From Bradyrhizobium glycinis (lineage in GTDB: Bacteria > Pseudomonadota > Alphaproteobacteria > Rhizobiales > Xanthobacteraceae): 64,000 nucleotides of DNA. The DNA is taken from assembly GCF_016031655.1 (NCBI RefSeq), contig NZ_JACCHQ010000006.1, forward strand, positions 62,001 to 126,000. Reading direction: 5' to 3'. Every line of letters starts with the position of its first letter. Positions within the stretch are counted from its first letter, which is position 1. The position numbers and the translations under genes are program-made. Below the pieces are notes generated by a model, which made no database searches, was not told the DNA's origin, and was given only the letters and a program-made list of their open reading frames with translations. Of the stretch, positions 24,447 to 33,909 are shown piece after piece.

Positions 24447-26360
24447 TCAGGCGGCGGTCGACCCGAATTCGGGGACCGCGTCCTTCAGGATGGTCCTGAT
24501 GGTGGCGCGATCGTCGCGTATGATCGCCTGCTCCAGCGCCGCGATCCATTTGCGCAGCGTCAGCATCGGCGGTTCGTTCGGCTGCGCAGCCATGATTCCG
24601 GGGACGCCGATTTCGCGGGTCGGCTCCTCCGAGGCGAACAGGATCTCGTGCAGGCGTTCGCCCGGGCGCATGCCGGTGAACACGATCTCGATGTCGTAGC
24701 CGGGCTGCAGACCGGACAGGCGGATCATGCGCTCGGCGAGGTCGACGATCTTCACCGGCTGGCCCATGTTGAGCACGTAGACGGAGACGTCGGGACGCTG
24801 GGTTCCGAGCGCATGCGTGGCCGCGGTGATCACGAGATCGCAGGCCTCGCGGATCGTCATGAAGTAGCGGACCATGTCGGGATGCGTCACGGTCACTGGG
24901 CCGCCGGCCTCGATCTGGGCCTTGAACTTCGGCACCACCGAGCCGTTCGAGGCCAGCACGTTGCCGAACCGCACCGAGATCAGCCGCATCGGCGGCTTGG
25001 CCCCGCGCGCGCCGGCGGCGAGGTCGTGATCCAGCGCCTGGCAGTACATCTCCGCGAAACGCTTGGTCAGGCCGAGCATCGACACCGGCTCGATCGCCTT
25101 GTCGGTCGAGATCATCACCATCGCCTCGGCGCCGGCCGCCACCGCGGCGTCCGCAACGTTGATCGAGCCGAAGATGTTGGTCTTGACGCCCTCGCTCCAG
25201 TCGCGTTCGAGGATCGGAACGTGCTTGAGCGCCGCGGCGTGAAATACGATGTCCGGCTTGAACTCCGCCATCACGCGCATGATGCGCTCACGGTCGCGGA
25301 TGTCGGCGATCCGCGCCTCGATGGCGGCTGCCGCCCGGCGGGCGGCGAGCGCTTCGGAGATCGCATAGAGCGCCGGCTCCGAGTTCTCCACGATCAGGAG
25401 CCGGGCTGCGCCGAAGGCCACGACGCGCTCGCAGATCTCCGAGCCGATCGAGCCACCGCCACCGGTGACGAGCACGGCCTTGCCCCTGATCAGGGCCTCG
25501 AGGCGCGCATAGTCGATCTTCTCGCTCGGCCGCAGCAGGAGGTCCTCGACCGCAACCGCCGTGAGCCGCGGCGTGTCGCCGCTCTCCAGCGAGGGCATCC
25601 GGTTGACGATCACGCCGAGCTTGCGCGCCCGCATCAGGATCGATTCCGGATGGGCCTCCGGCTCGAACGCCGACGGCGTCATGATGAGGCGCGCGATCGG
25701 CTTGTTGCGCTTGGCGAAGTCGGCGATGACGTCCTCGACGTCGTCGATGCCCCCCAGCACCGGCACGGTGCGGATGAACTGGCCGCGGTCGGCGTTCGAC
25801 GGCGACAGCACGCCGACCGGCCAGATCCGCTTGATCGCCCCGCTCTCGATCCCGCGCAGCAGCACCTCGGCATCCGCGGCGCGGCCGATCAGCAGCGTTG
25901 GCGCCGCATCACCGGTCCTCGCATCACGGCGCACCCGCGTATAGCGGAAGTAGCGGTAGGTCATGCGCAGCGCGCTGAGGAAGGAGATCTCGAGGAACCA
26001 GTAGAGGACGATCGTCACCTTGCCGAGGAAAAAGGCGCCGCGGACGTTGGGGGCAACGAAGATGTAGTCGAGCACGAGCAGCGCAACCGTCAGCACGGTC
26101 GCCGCACGAATGATGTTCAGCGCATCCGGCAGCGAGATGAAGCGCCATTTCGTCGTGGTCAGGTTGAGGACGAAGAAAACGACCACGCTGAAGGCGAGGA
26201 AGTAGGGCAGGATCTGGAACAGCAGCGGCAGGCGCTCGAAGAAGCCCTCGCCACCCTCGAATCGCAGATAGAAGGCGGCAAAAAGCGCCGCCGTGGTCGC
26301 GAGCAGGTCGTGGAGCGCGATCAGGAAATTGCGCGAGGTGAGATGCGAAAGCCGCGTCAT
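24447..26360 (-). CDS. Membrane-bound nucleotide-sugar 4,6-dehydratase (CapD/WbpM family)
   Basis: This 637-residue inner-membrane protein has four transmembrane helices (about 10-130), a central CoA-binding-like Rossmann domain (150-280) and a C-terminal SDR domain with TGGGGSIGSE (299-308) and ISTDKA (417-422). It should convert UDP-GlcNAc to its 4-keto-6-deoxy form for O-antigen sugars. Where most SDRs have YxxxK and WbpM has MxxxK, this protein has L429 four residues before K433 in SMLGLTKR. The reductase gene lies 35 nt downstream and is probably co-transcribed. The length matches WbpM and FlaA1-type large dehydratases. Confidence 0.92.
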   Translation of the reverse strand: MTRLSHLTSRNFLIALHDLLATTAALFAAFYLRFEGGEGFFERLPLLFQILPYFLAFSVVVFFVLNLTTTKWRFISLPDALNIIRAATVLTVALLVLDYIFVAPNVRGAFFLGKVTIVLYWFLEISFLSALRMTYRYFRYTRVRRDARTGDAAPTLLIGRAADAEVLLRGIESGAIKRIWPVGVLSPSNADRGQFIRTVPVLGGIDDVEDVIADFAKRNKPIARLIMTPSAFEPEAHPESILMRARKLGVIVNRMPSLESGDTPRLTAVAVEDLLLRPSEKIDYARLEALIRGKAVLVTGGGGSIGSEICERVVAFGAARLLIVENSEPALYAISEALAARRAAAAIEARIADIRDRERIMRVMAEFKPDIVFHAAALKHVPILERDWSEGVKTNIFGSINVADAAVAAGAEAMVMISTDKAIEPVSMLGLTKRFAEMYCQALDHDLAAGARGAKPPMRLISVRFGNVLASNGSVVPKFKAQIEAGGPVTVTHPDMVRYFMTIREACDLVITAATHALGTQRPDVSVYVLNMGQPVKIVDLAERMIRLSGLQPGYDIEIVFTGMRPGERLHEILFASEEPTREIGVPGIMAAQPNEPPMLTLRKWIAALEQAIIRDDRATIRTILKDAVPEFGSTAA

Positions 26361-26444
26361 CCGCCGACCGATGAAATCCCCATTGGATACAACCTGACCG
26401 AGCTGATAGCCTATCTGGACAAGACTTGCCAGCCGCGCGGCCCC

Positions 26445-27731
26445 TCAGAAACCGGCTTCCCCCATCTTCGCCCCGAGCTGTTGTTCCCGGATCACCATTC
26501 CGCCGGCGACGCCGACGCCAATGATGTACATCCAGCCCTCGTGGAAATCGAACAAATGCGAGTTGAACAGTGAGGTGAAGACGTTCTGCACCACCACCAG
26601 CAGCCCGATCCAGTTGGCAAGCCCGTCGCCGCGGAACAACCGGAGATGCAATATCCAGATCGCGTAGAGAATGACGATGCCGATTGCTCCCCATTGCACA
26701 GCAACGTTGAGCGTCTGGTTGTGCGGGTTGCCAATCACCTCGGCTGACGCCCGGCGCTCACCGGCGGGCGTCGCGACGCGTTCGAACAACCCGCGGGTCG
26801 AACCGGTGCCGTGCCCCATGATCGGCGCCTCCGCGAAGAAGCCGAGCGACTTGCGCCAGAATTCGAGCCGCATGCCCATGGAGGTTGCTTCGCCTCGCTC
26901 CACATAACCGCTGTAATCGGTGGTAAACCGCTCGGCGGTATGGCGCAATTGCGGCGAGGCCTGCCAGGCGAGAACGGCGCCGACGAGCAGCGCGCCGGAG
27001 ATGATCGCGATGCTGCGCCATCTGAGGTGAAGCAGCGCAAAGACCCCGAGCATGATCGGAATGGTGACGAGCGCGGTGCGTGACACCACCACGAAGGTCA
27101 TGTTGATGAAGAAGCTCAGTGCCAGCGCCGTCAGCAGCCCGGCGAGCCAATAGCGCTTCTCGCGCAACAGCATCACGATCGGATAGGCCAGCGCGACCGC
27201 GCAGAGCGCGAATTCCTGGCTCTGGTCGATGTAGTTCTTGACGAAGATGCCGCGTTCGGGCGGATCGGTCTTGAGCGCAAGGTTCGGGTAGAACGCGACC
27301 AGCCAGGACATCACCGACAACAAGGCGCAGGACACCAGAAAGGCGATGAAGACCCAGTGTCCGCGCGGCGAGCGCTCGAAATGATAGAGCAGGACCGGCA
27401 GCACGAGCAGCTTGACGGTTGGATTGACCGCGTAGAGGCGCGCACCCCAGGCCGCGTCCGACCACAGCGTCCCCAGCAGCGCGAGAAAGACGAGCGCGAT
27501 CGGCGCGATGCAGATCGGGCGCTTCAGCGATTGCAGGAACGCGCGCAAATCGAGGAACGGCACCATGCAGAGCAGCATCAGCGCGTTGAAGATGCCGGCA
27601 AGCGAGGTCGACCAGGGCAGCGAGGCCGCGGTCAGGATCGCAAACAGATCGACGGTCTCGCGCCAGGCAGCGGGGCTGCGCAGGCGGCGATTCAACATTT
27701 CGCTGGTCGTTTCGCGTGCGAGCGCCGTCAC
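26445..27731 (-). CDS. O-antigen ligase family protein (WaaL/Wzy-like)
   Basis: The 428-residue protein has about 11 transmembrane helices and a large periplasmic loop, typical of the Wzy_C superfamily; it would join O-antigen to lipid A-core or polymerise it. GHGTGSTRG and [17 protein letters not shown] (conserved His near residue 335) sit in or near that loop. I choose a GTG start at 27731 because GGGGAGA lies 5-6 nt upstream and the GTG overlaps the hldE stop (GTGA); the first ATG (27698) has no ribosome site. This differs from a default ATG call. Confidence 0.85.
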   Translation of the reverse strand: MTALARETTSEMLNRRLRSPAAWRETVDLFAILTAASLPWSTSLAGIFNALMLLCMVPFLDLRAFLQSLKRPICIAPIALVFLALLGTLWSDAAWGARLYAVNPTVKLLVLPVLLYHFERSPRGHWVFIAFLVSCALLSVMSWLVAFYPNLALKTDPPERGIFVKNYIDQSQEFALCAVALAYPIVMLLREKRYWLAGLLTALALSFFINMTFVVVSRTALVTIPIMLGVFALLHLRWRSIAIISGALLVGAVLAWQASPQLRHTAERFTTDYSGYVERGEATSMGMRLEFWRKSLGFFAEAPIMGHGTGSTRGLFERVATPAGERRASAEVIGNPHNQTLNVAVQWGAIGIVILYAIWILHLRLFRGDGLANWIGLLVVVQNVFTSLFNSHLFDFHEGWMYIIGVGVAGGMVIREQQLGAKMGEAGF

Positions 27732-29212
27732 TTGCTCTCTCCCCTGGCGCGATGCACCAGCGCCGTCGTGCTGAAGCCCTGGAGAATGTCGACCAGCACG
27801 ACCGCCCCGCCCGCGGCCTCGACCACCTCGTGGCCGACCACCTGTTCGCGGGTGTAGTCGCCGCCCTTCACCAGCACGCCGGGCTTGATCCTGGTGATCA
27901 GGTCGATCGGCGTGTCCTCCGCGAAGATGACGACGAGGTCGACGGCCTCCAGTGCGGCGAGCACCTCGGCGCGCGCGCGCTCGTCCTGGACCGGACGATC
28001 GGCACCCTTCAGCCGCCGCACCGAGGCGTCGCTGTTGAGCCCCACGATCAGGCGGTCGCAGGCGGCGCGCGCCGCGGTCAGCACCTTGACGTGGCCGGGA
28101 TGAAGGATGTCGAAACAGCCGTTGGTGAAGCCGACGCGCAGGCCCTGCCTTTTCCATTCGGCGAGCTGCGCGTCGAGTGCGGCCGGATCGAGCACGATCT
28201 TCTCCTCGGCCGCGAGCGTGGCATGCGGCAGGATCTTGCGTCGCAGCTCGGCCGCGCTGACGCTGGCGGTGCCCTGCTTGCCGACGGCGACGGCGGCGGC
28301 GGCATTGGCCATGCGCAGCGCCGTGTCCCAGTCCGCGCCGGCCGCGAGCGACACCGCAAGCGCAGCGGCGACGGTGTCACCGGCGCCGGAGACGTCGCGC
28401 ACCTTCACCGGGACGGCCGGCACGTGAACGGCCCCGCCATTCCGCGGCACCAAGGTCATGCCGTGCTCGCCCTGGGTGACCAGGATCGCCTCGCAATCGG
28501 CGAGCCGCATCACGTCCTCGCTGGCCTCGACGATGCTCTGCACCGTTTCGGCGCGGCTGCGGGTCGCTTCCGAGAATTCCTTGCGGTTGGGCGTGAGCAG
28601 CGTGGCGCCGCGATAGATCGCCCAGTTCAGGCTCTTGGGATCGACGATGACGGGCTTGCCGAGCTTGCGCGCGGCATCGATGGTGTGGCGGATCACGCGC
28701 GCTGTCAGCACGCCCTTGGCATAGTCGGACAGCAGCACGATGTCGGCGCGCGCGATCTGCGGCAGGATCGCGTCGATCAGTTTCGTTTCGACGTCGTCGG
28801 ACGCAGCCAGCGCCTGCTCCCAATCCGCGCGCAGCATGTGCGTGGAAAAATGTTCGGAGACGAAACGGACTTTTCGCGTGGTCGGCCGCGAGGCGTCGCG
28901 CACCAGCACGCTCTCGATGCCGGCTTGATCATTGAGCGCTGCCTCGAGCCGCATACCGGCGTCGTCCTCGCCGATCAGGCCGACGAAGATGCAGCGCGCG
29001 CCGAGCGAAGCGACGTTGCGCGCGACGTTGCCGGCGCCGCCGACGTGGGTCTCGCTGCGCTGGGCGGCGATGACGGGCGCCGGCGCTTCCGGCGAGATCC
29101 GCGACACCTCGCCGTAGACGAACTCGTCCAGCATGATGTCGCCGATGCACAGCACCGTACGGCCTGAGATGGCTTGCGCAAGGGCATCGAAATCGAGAAT
29201 GGGCGTCGGCAT
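27728..29212 (-). CDS. hldE: Bifunctional heptose-7-phosphate kinase/heptose-1-phosphate adenylyltransferase
   Basis: HldE performs two steps toward ADP-heptose for the LPS core. The PfkB kinase domain occupies residues 1-320, with GGAGNVARN (58-66) and [11 protein letters not shown] (near 276-286, catalytic Asp). The nucleotidyltransferase domain follows, with [15 protein letters not shown] carrying the HxGH motif (near 358-372). Length is 494 residues, close to the E. coli enzyme. The start at 29212 (MPTPILDFD) has GAGG 11 nt upstream. hldD lies 13 nt upstream and the ligase gene overlaps downstream. Confidence 0.96.
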   Translation of the reverse strand: MPTPILDFDALAQAISGRTVLCIGDIMLDEFVYGEVSRISPEAPAPVIAAQRSETHVGGAGNVARNVASLGARCIFVGLIGEDDAGMRLEAALNDQAGIESVLVRDASRPTTRKVRFVSEHFSTHMLRADWEQALAASDDVETKLIDAILPQIARADIVLLSDYAKGVLTARVIRHTIDAARKLGKPVIVDPKSLNWAIYRGATLLTPNRKEFSEATRSRAETVQSIVEASEDVMRLADCEAILVTQGEHGMTLVPRNGGAVHVPAVPVKVRDVSGAGDTVAAALAVSLAAGADWDTALRMANAAAAVAVGKQGTASVSAAELRRKILPHATLAAEEKIVLDPAALDAQLAEWKRQGLRVGFTNGCFDILHPGHVKVLTAARAACDRLIVGLNSDASVRRLKGADRPVQDERARAEVLAALEAVDLVVIFAEDTPIDLITRIKPGVLVKGGDYTREQVVGHEVVEAAGGAVVLVDILQGFSTTALVHRARGESK

Positions 29213-29225
29213 GGTCGAAAGGGCC

Positions 29226-30206
29226 TCAGCGAAAGCGATCGGGCCGGTCGAGATAATCCCCGACATAGGCCTTCACCGCGTCCTCGAGCGTCGTGAAGCC
29301 GCCGTTATAGCCGGCGCGGAGCAGACGATCGACCTCGCTCTGGGTGAAATACTGATAGCTGCCCCGGATCTGCTCGGGCATGTCGACGTATTCGATGTTG
29401 GGCCTGGTGCCGAGCGCCGCATAGGCAGCCAGCATGAGGTCCTTGAAGCTGCGCGCCTTGCCGGTGCCGACGTTGAACAGGCCCGACACCGACGGCTTCG
29501 CGAGCAGCCACAGGACGACGCGCACGACGTCGTCGACATAGATGAAATCGCGACGCTGATCGCCGTCCTCGATGCCCTCGCGATGCGACTTGAACAGCTG
29601 CACGACGCGGCCTGCCCTCACGTCGTCAAAGCGCCGCGCCAGCACGCTCATCATCGAGCCTTTGTGATATTCGTTCGGGCCGAACACGTTGAAGAATTTG
29701 AGGCCGGCCCATTGCGGCGGCAGGCGATCGCCGCGCACCAGACGTTCGGCAACAGCAAGATCGAACAGGTGCTTGCTCCAGCCGTAGAGATTCATGGGCC
29801 GCAATTTCTTCAGCGCCGAAAGCGAGGAATCGTCGTCGAAGCCTTCCGTGCCGTCGCCATAGGTCGCCGCCGAAGACGCGTAGATGAACGGCACCGCGTT
29901 CATCGTGCACCAGTCCAGAAGGCGCATCGACAGGCGGAAATTGGTCTCGATGACGAGATCGCCGTCGGTGGCTGTGGTCGCGGAAATCGCCCCGAGATGG
30001 ATCATGGCCTCCAGATTGCGGCCCTTCAGCCAGTCCATCAGCTCGGCCGGGGGAACGATATCCACAAGCTGCCGCTTGGCGAGGTTGCGCCACTTGCCTT
30101 CGGTTCCGAGGAGATCGCAGATCACGACGTCGCTGCGACCGGCCTCGTTCAGCGCGGCCACGACATTCGATCCGATAAAACCGGCCCCGCCGGTCACCAG
30201 CAACAT
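29226..30206 (-). CDS. hldD: ADP-L-glycero-D-manno-heptose 6-epimerase
   Basis: The 326-residue SDR epimerises the C6 of ADP-D,D-heptose, the last step of core-heptose precursor synthesis. [12 protein letters not shown] (5-16) binds the cofactor, YASSAATYG provides the Ser, and [11 protein letters not shown] the Tyr/Lys pair. [17 protein letters not shown] and [10 protein letters not shown] are specific to HldD. It is first in the hldD-hldE-ligase operon and divergent from waaF. Confidence 0.95.
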   Translation of the reverse strand: MLLVTGGAGFIGSNVVAALNEAGRSDVVICDLLGTEGKWRNLAKRQLVDIVPPAELMDWLKGRNLEAMIHLGAISATTATDGDLVIETNFRLSMRLLDWCTMNAVPFIYASSAATYGDGTEGFDDDSSLSALKKLRPMNLYGWSKHLFDLAVAERLVRGDRLPPQWAGLKFFNVFGPNEYHKGSMMSVLARRFDDVRAGRVVQLFKSHREGIEDGDQRRDFIYVDDVVRVVLWLLAKPSVSGLFNVGTGKARSFKDLMLAAYAALGTRPNIEYVDMPEQIRGSYQYFTQSEVDRLLRAGYNGGFTTLEDAVKAYVGDYLDRPDRFR

Positions 30207-30246
30207 TCCACCTACCTGCCCGATTTTAGTGCCCGATCCTGCCCTA

Positions 30247-30290
30247 GCGCATGATCCGCCAAAGTGTAAGCGGTTTTGGGATAGCGGTTC
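30247..30290. repeat. Degenerate copy of the rhizobial palindromic repeat
   Basis: GCGCATGATCCGCCAAAGTG followed by TAAGCGGTTTTGGGATAGCGG resembles half of the element at 14036-14142 (CATGATC ... AAGTGT ... AGCGGTTTT on the opposite strand). It lies in the gap between divergent hldD and waaF. Only one half is recognisable. Confidence 0.45.
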
Positions 30291-30363
30291 TGCCGGCTTT
30301 ACCTATCGGCCCGGAGCGGCTAACCGAACCGCGATATCGGCACGCGCTCGGCCCCCATAACGA

Positions 30364-31434
30364 ATGAATATTGATTCGCAACTTGGTAGTGATGCAGACC
30401 GGAGCGACACGCGCCCGATCCTGATCGTTCCCTACATGTGGATCGGCGATTTCGTGCGGAACCACACCGTCGTGCGGGTCCTGAAGGAGCGCTGGCCGAA
30501 CCGGCCGGTCGATCTTCTCACCACGTCCCTGTGCGCCCCGCTGGTCGATTACATGCCCGGGGTGCGCGCCGGTATCGTCTGGGACATGCCGCGCAGCCGG
30601 CTGGCCGTCGCACGCCAGTTCGGCCTGGCCGAGCTGCTGCGGAAACGGAACTACGGCACTGCCCTGGTGCTGCCCCGGACCTGGAAGGCGGCCATCGCGC
30701 CCGCACTCGCCGGTATTCCTGAACGGATCGGCTTCGTCGGCGAGTTCCGGTTCGGCCTGCTCAACCGCTGGCGCTGGGGCGAGAAGAAGCTGCCCCGCTT
30801 CATCGACAAGAACGCCGCCCTCGCCGAGCCCGACGGCGCGCCCCTGCCGGCGGAATGGCCGGTGCCGCAACTGCGCGTCCCGGCCGAGGAGATCGCCCGC
30901 TGGCGCGAGGCCAATGGTCTCGGCGCCGGCGCCGCGGTGGCGCTCGCCCCGGGCTCGGTCGGCGTCTCCAAGCGCTGGACCTATTATCCCGAAGCTGCCC
31001 GCCTGCTGGTCGAGCGCGGCCTCGAGGTCTGGGTGGTCGGCGGCCCCGCCGAAAAGGGCCTCGCCCAGGAGATCGTCGCCGCCGGCCGCCCCGGCGTCCG
31101 CGATCTCACCGGCACCGACTTGCGCAACGGCGTCCTCGCAATGGCCGCCGCCAGCGTTGCGATCTCCAACGATTCCGGCCTGATGCACATCGCAGCCGCC
31201 CTGGGCACGCCGACCATGGGCATCTTCGGTCCCACCAGCCCCTACCTCTGGGCCCCGCTGAACGGCCTCGCCGCGACAATGGTGCAGGACAAGGAAGCGT
31301 TGCCCTGCCAGCCCTGCCAGAGCACGGTCTGTAAGGTGAACGACCACCGCTGCATGCGGAATATTGCGGCGAGCGAGGTGGTGGGGATCGCGCAGCGTGT
31401 GCTGGGGGAGACCGGAGCGCGGGCAAACAGCTGA
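30364..31434 (+). CDS. waaF: ADP-heptose:LPS heptosyltransferase II
   Basis: WaaF (GT9) adds the second heptose to the inner core at the cytosolic face of the inner membrane. The 356-residue protein has ILIVPYMWIGDFV (19-31), the donor site LAPGSVGVSKRWTYYPEAA (near 197-215) and ISNDSGLMHIAAALGTPTMG (near 267-286). The C-terminal cysteine-rich CQPCQSTVCKVNDHRCM is usual for the family. It is divergent from hldD and hldE, which supply its donor. Confidence 0.93.
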   Translation: MNIDSQLGSDADRSDTRPILIVPYMWIGDFVRNHTVVRVLKERWPNRPVDLLTTSLCAPLVDYMPGVRAGIVWDMPRSRLAVARQFGLAELLRKRNYGTALVLPRTWKAAIAPALAGIPERIGFVGEFRFGLLNRWRWGEKKLPRFIDKNAALAEPDGAPLPAEWPVPQLRVPAEEIARWREANGLGAGAAVALAPGSVGVSKRWTYYPEAARLLVERGLEVWVVGGPAEKGLAQEIVAAGRPGVRDLTGTDLRNGVLAMAAASVAISNDSGLMHIAAALGTPTMGIFGPTSPYLWAPLNGLAATMVQDKEALPCQPCQSTVCKVNDHRCMRNIAASEVVGIAQRVLGETGARANS

Positions 31435-31612
31435 GGCGATCGCGGCTCGCGCCAATGATGGCATTCTGCCAGTGTTTTGCCCGACGAGTCAAAAGCGATT
31501 CGAAAAATCCGCAGTCGAGCGAGCTCTCGGCCAAGTCCTTGATTTTGCTGACCCCGGCTACTGTGCATGGGGTTGTTTTCGCAGTTTTTGTTTTGCGCCC
31601 CAGGAGCCGTGC

Positions 31613-32662
31613 TTACAGCAGCGGCCGATAGACCTCGCCGATGCGCGCTGCTTCGGCATCGAGGCTGAATCTCTCGAGGACGCGCTGTCGAGCACGCTCG
31701 CCCATCGTCGTCGCCGCGGCCACATCGCGCATCAGCGGCTCGAGCGCTGCCGCTAGCGCGTCGGCATCTCCCGTCGGGATCAGCACGCCCGTGACACCAT
31801 CCTCGACGACGAGCTCGGCCGCGCCGGCGCGTGCGGCAACCAGCGCACTACCCGCCGCCATCGCCTCGATCAGCGTCAGCCCAAAGCCTTCGTTGCGCGA
31901 GGTGAAGGCGTAGATCGTCAGGCGCTGATACCAGCGCTGCACCGCTTCGATCGGCAATTCGCCGGTGATGACGATGCGCGATTGCAGGCCGGCTGCCTCG
32001 ATCCGCTTCTTCAGGTCGTTGGCAAAGGGCGTCTGCTCCGCCGTCACCTGCCCGACGATGACGGCGGTGAAATCCGGATAGCGCGGCAGCAGACGGCACA
32101 TCGCATCGACGAACACGTCGGTGCCCTTCTGCGCCCGCACGCGGCCGAAGCAGCCGATGGCGTAGCGGCCCGGCAGCGCGGCTTCGGCGAACGCAGCGGC
32201 GCGATTCTCCGGCGGCGCGTAGACGTCGGTGTCGACGCCATGCGGGATCACCGTCGCCTTCACCTTCAGGAACGAGGCCGAGAGATCTGAGGTTGCGATG
32301 ATCGCGTCCATGCGCCGGATCAGCCAGCGCGTGATCCAGCTGTGATGCCGCTGCGCCGCCGAGGTGAACACGAGCTTGAGCGGCCAGCCGAGCGCGCGCA
32401 AGCCAACGCCGGCGATCATCTCGTTGTTGCGGCGCGCATGCCAGATCAGCGGCGCCTTGCGGCGCCACAGCTTGAGGAAATCTCCAATGCTCAGGCGCGC
32501 GATCCCCGCCGGCGCGTCGGAGCCAAACCAGGCGGCGCGGTACAGCTTTGCCAGCCGCGGCGCCACCATCCGGTTGGTCGCGGTGACCCCGGAATAGCGC
32601 CTGTGCAGATTTGGCACGATCACCTCGAGATCGCCGGGGGAATTCGCCACGACACGCTCCAT
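31613..32662 (-). CDS. GT4-family glycosyltransferase, LpcC/LpsB-like core mannosyltransferase candidate
   Basis: The 349-residue protein starts with LEVIVPNLHRRYSGVTATNR (residues 12-31), which resembles the start of rhizobial LpcC/LpsB core mannosyltransferases, and carries the GT4 donor motif EGFGLTLIEAMAAG (EX7E, near 262-270) and IPHGVDTDVY. It probably transfers a hexose to the LPS core. The next gene on the left is waaF, transcribed toward it; the 178-base gap between their stops shows no clear terminator. Confidence 0.82.
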   Translation of the reverse strand: MERVVANSPGDLEVIVPNLHRRYSGVTATNRMVAPRLAKLYRAAWFGSDAPAGIARLSIGDFLKLWRRKAPLIWHARRNNEMIAGVGLRALGWPLKLVFTSAAQRHHSWITRWLIRRMDAIIATSDLSASFLKVKATVIPHGVDTDVYAPPENRAAAFAEAALPGRYAIGCFGRVRAQKGTDVFVDAMCRLLPRYPDFTAVIVGQVTAEQTPFANDLKKRIEAAGLQSRIVITGELPIEAVQRWYQRLTIYAFTSRNEGFGLTLIEAMAAGSALVAARAGAAELVVEDGVTGVLIPTGDADALAAALEPLMRDVAAATTMGERARQRVLERFSLDAEAARIGEVYRPLL

Positions 32663-32776
32663 TTTGCAAAGTCCCTATACGCAACATTAAGCATAGTGAC
32701 CAGTTCAGGGCTGCCGATACCCCCTCTTCACCACGCAAGCGCTAGCCTTGCGCGTTGATGGAAGACGGGTGAGATC

Positions 32777-33790
32777 ATGACTGTGCTAGTCACCGGCGGC
32801 GCCGGCTACATCGGAAGTCACACGGTCCTGGCGCTGGCGGAAGCCGGCGAGGACGTCGTCGTGATCGACGATCTCTCCACCGGTTTCTCGGCGTATCTGC
32901 CCGAAGGCGTGCCGCTGTTCATCGGCGATGCCGGCGACGAGAACCTGCTCGAAGGCGTGATCGCCCAGCACGACATCGAGAGCATCATCCATTTCGCGGG
33001 CTCCGTCGTCGTACCGGATTCGATGCGCGATCCGCTCGGCTATTACCGCAACAACTTCACGACCGCGCGCAACCTGCTCAACGTGGCGGTCAAGCGCGGC
33101 ATTGGCCGCTTCATCTTCTCCTCGACCGCTGCCGTCTACGGCAATCCGGACCAGGTGCCGGTGCCGGAGCACGCGCCGACGCGGCCGCTGTCGCCTTATG
33201 GCTCTTCGAAGCTGATGACGGAGATCATGCTGCACGACGTTGCTGCCGCCTACGGCATGCAATACGTGACCTTGCGCTATTTCAACGTCGCCGGCGCCGA
33301 TCCGCAGGCGCGCATCGGGCTTGCCACCGTCGGCGCCACGCATCTGCTCAAGATCGCGGTGGAGGCCGCCACCGGCCAGCGCGCCAAGATCGACGTGTTC
33401 GGCACCGACTATCCGACCCCCGACGGTAGCTGCATCCGCGACTTCATCCACGTCACGGACCTGTCTCAGGCCCATCGCTCGGCCCTCGCTTATCTGCGCA
33501 ATGGCGGCGCTTCGACCACGCTGAATTGCGGCTATGGCCGCGGCTATTCGGTGCTGGAGACCATCGACGCGGTGCGCCGGGTTTCGGGCCGCAGCTTCGC
33601 CGTGCAATACGCCCCGCGCCGGCCCGGCGACATCATGACCATGGTTGCCGACACCAGCCGGATCCGCAGCCTGCTCGACTGGCGGCCGCAATACGAGGAC
33701 CTCGAGACCATCGCGGCCCATGCACTGGCCTGGGAGGACAAGCTGTTCCGCGAGCGCCATGGCGAGCTCCGCCACGCCGCCTCCGCCTAG
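32777..33790 (+). CDS. galE: UDP-glucose 4-epimerase
   Basis: GalE interconverts UDP-glucose and UDP-galactose for surface polysaccharides. VTGGAGYIGSHTVLAL (5-20) binds NAD, SSTAAVYG gives the Ser, and YGSSKLMTE the Tyr/Lys. NVAGADP and the end-of-protein W-R-P-Q-Y segment are standard. At 337 residues it is of normal length. GGTGAG lies close before the ATG. It is followed after 119 nt by the ABC exporter gene on the same strand. Confidence 0.94.
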   Translation: MTVLVTGGAGYIGSHTVLALAEAGEDVVVIDDLSTGFSAYLPEGVPLFIGDAGDENLLEGVIAQHDIESIIHFAGSVVVPDSMRDPLGYYRNNFTTARNLLNVAVKRGIGRFIFSSTAAVYGNPDQVPVPEHAPTRPLSPYGSSKLMTEIMLHDVAAAYGMQYVTLRYFNVAGADPQARIGLATVGATHLLKIAVEAATGQRAKIDVFGTDYPTPDGSCIRDFIHVTDLSQAHRSALAYLRNGGASTTLNCGYGRGYSVLETIDAVRRVSGRSFAVQYAPRRPGDIMTMVADTSRIRSLLDWRPQYEDLETIAAHALAWEDKLFRERHGELRHAASA

Positions 33791-33909
33791 AATCATCCCA
33801 AGCGCAAGCCCTTAATTGGACTTGAAAAACCGTAGCTGAGCGGGCACAGAGGCCCATCGATCCCTGACGCGCGGGCAGGCTTTTGTCCTGCGCCGTCAAT
33901 GGACACCGG

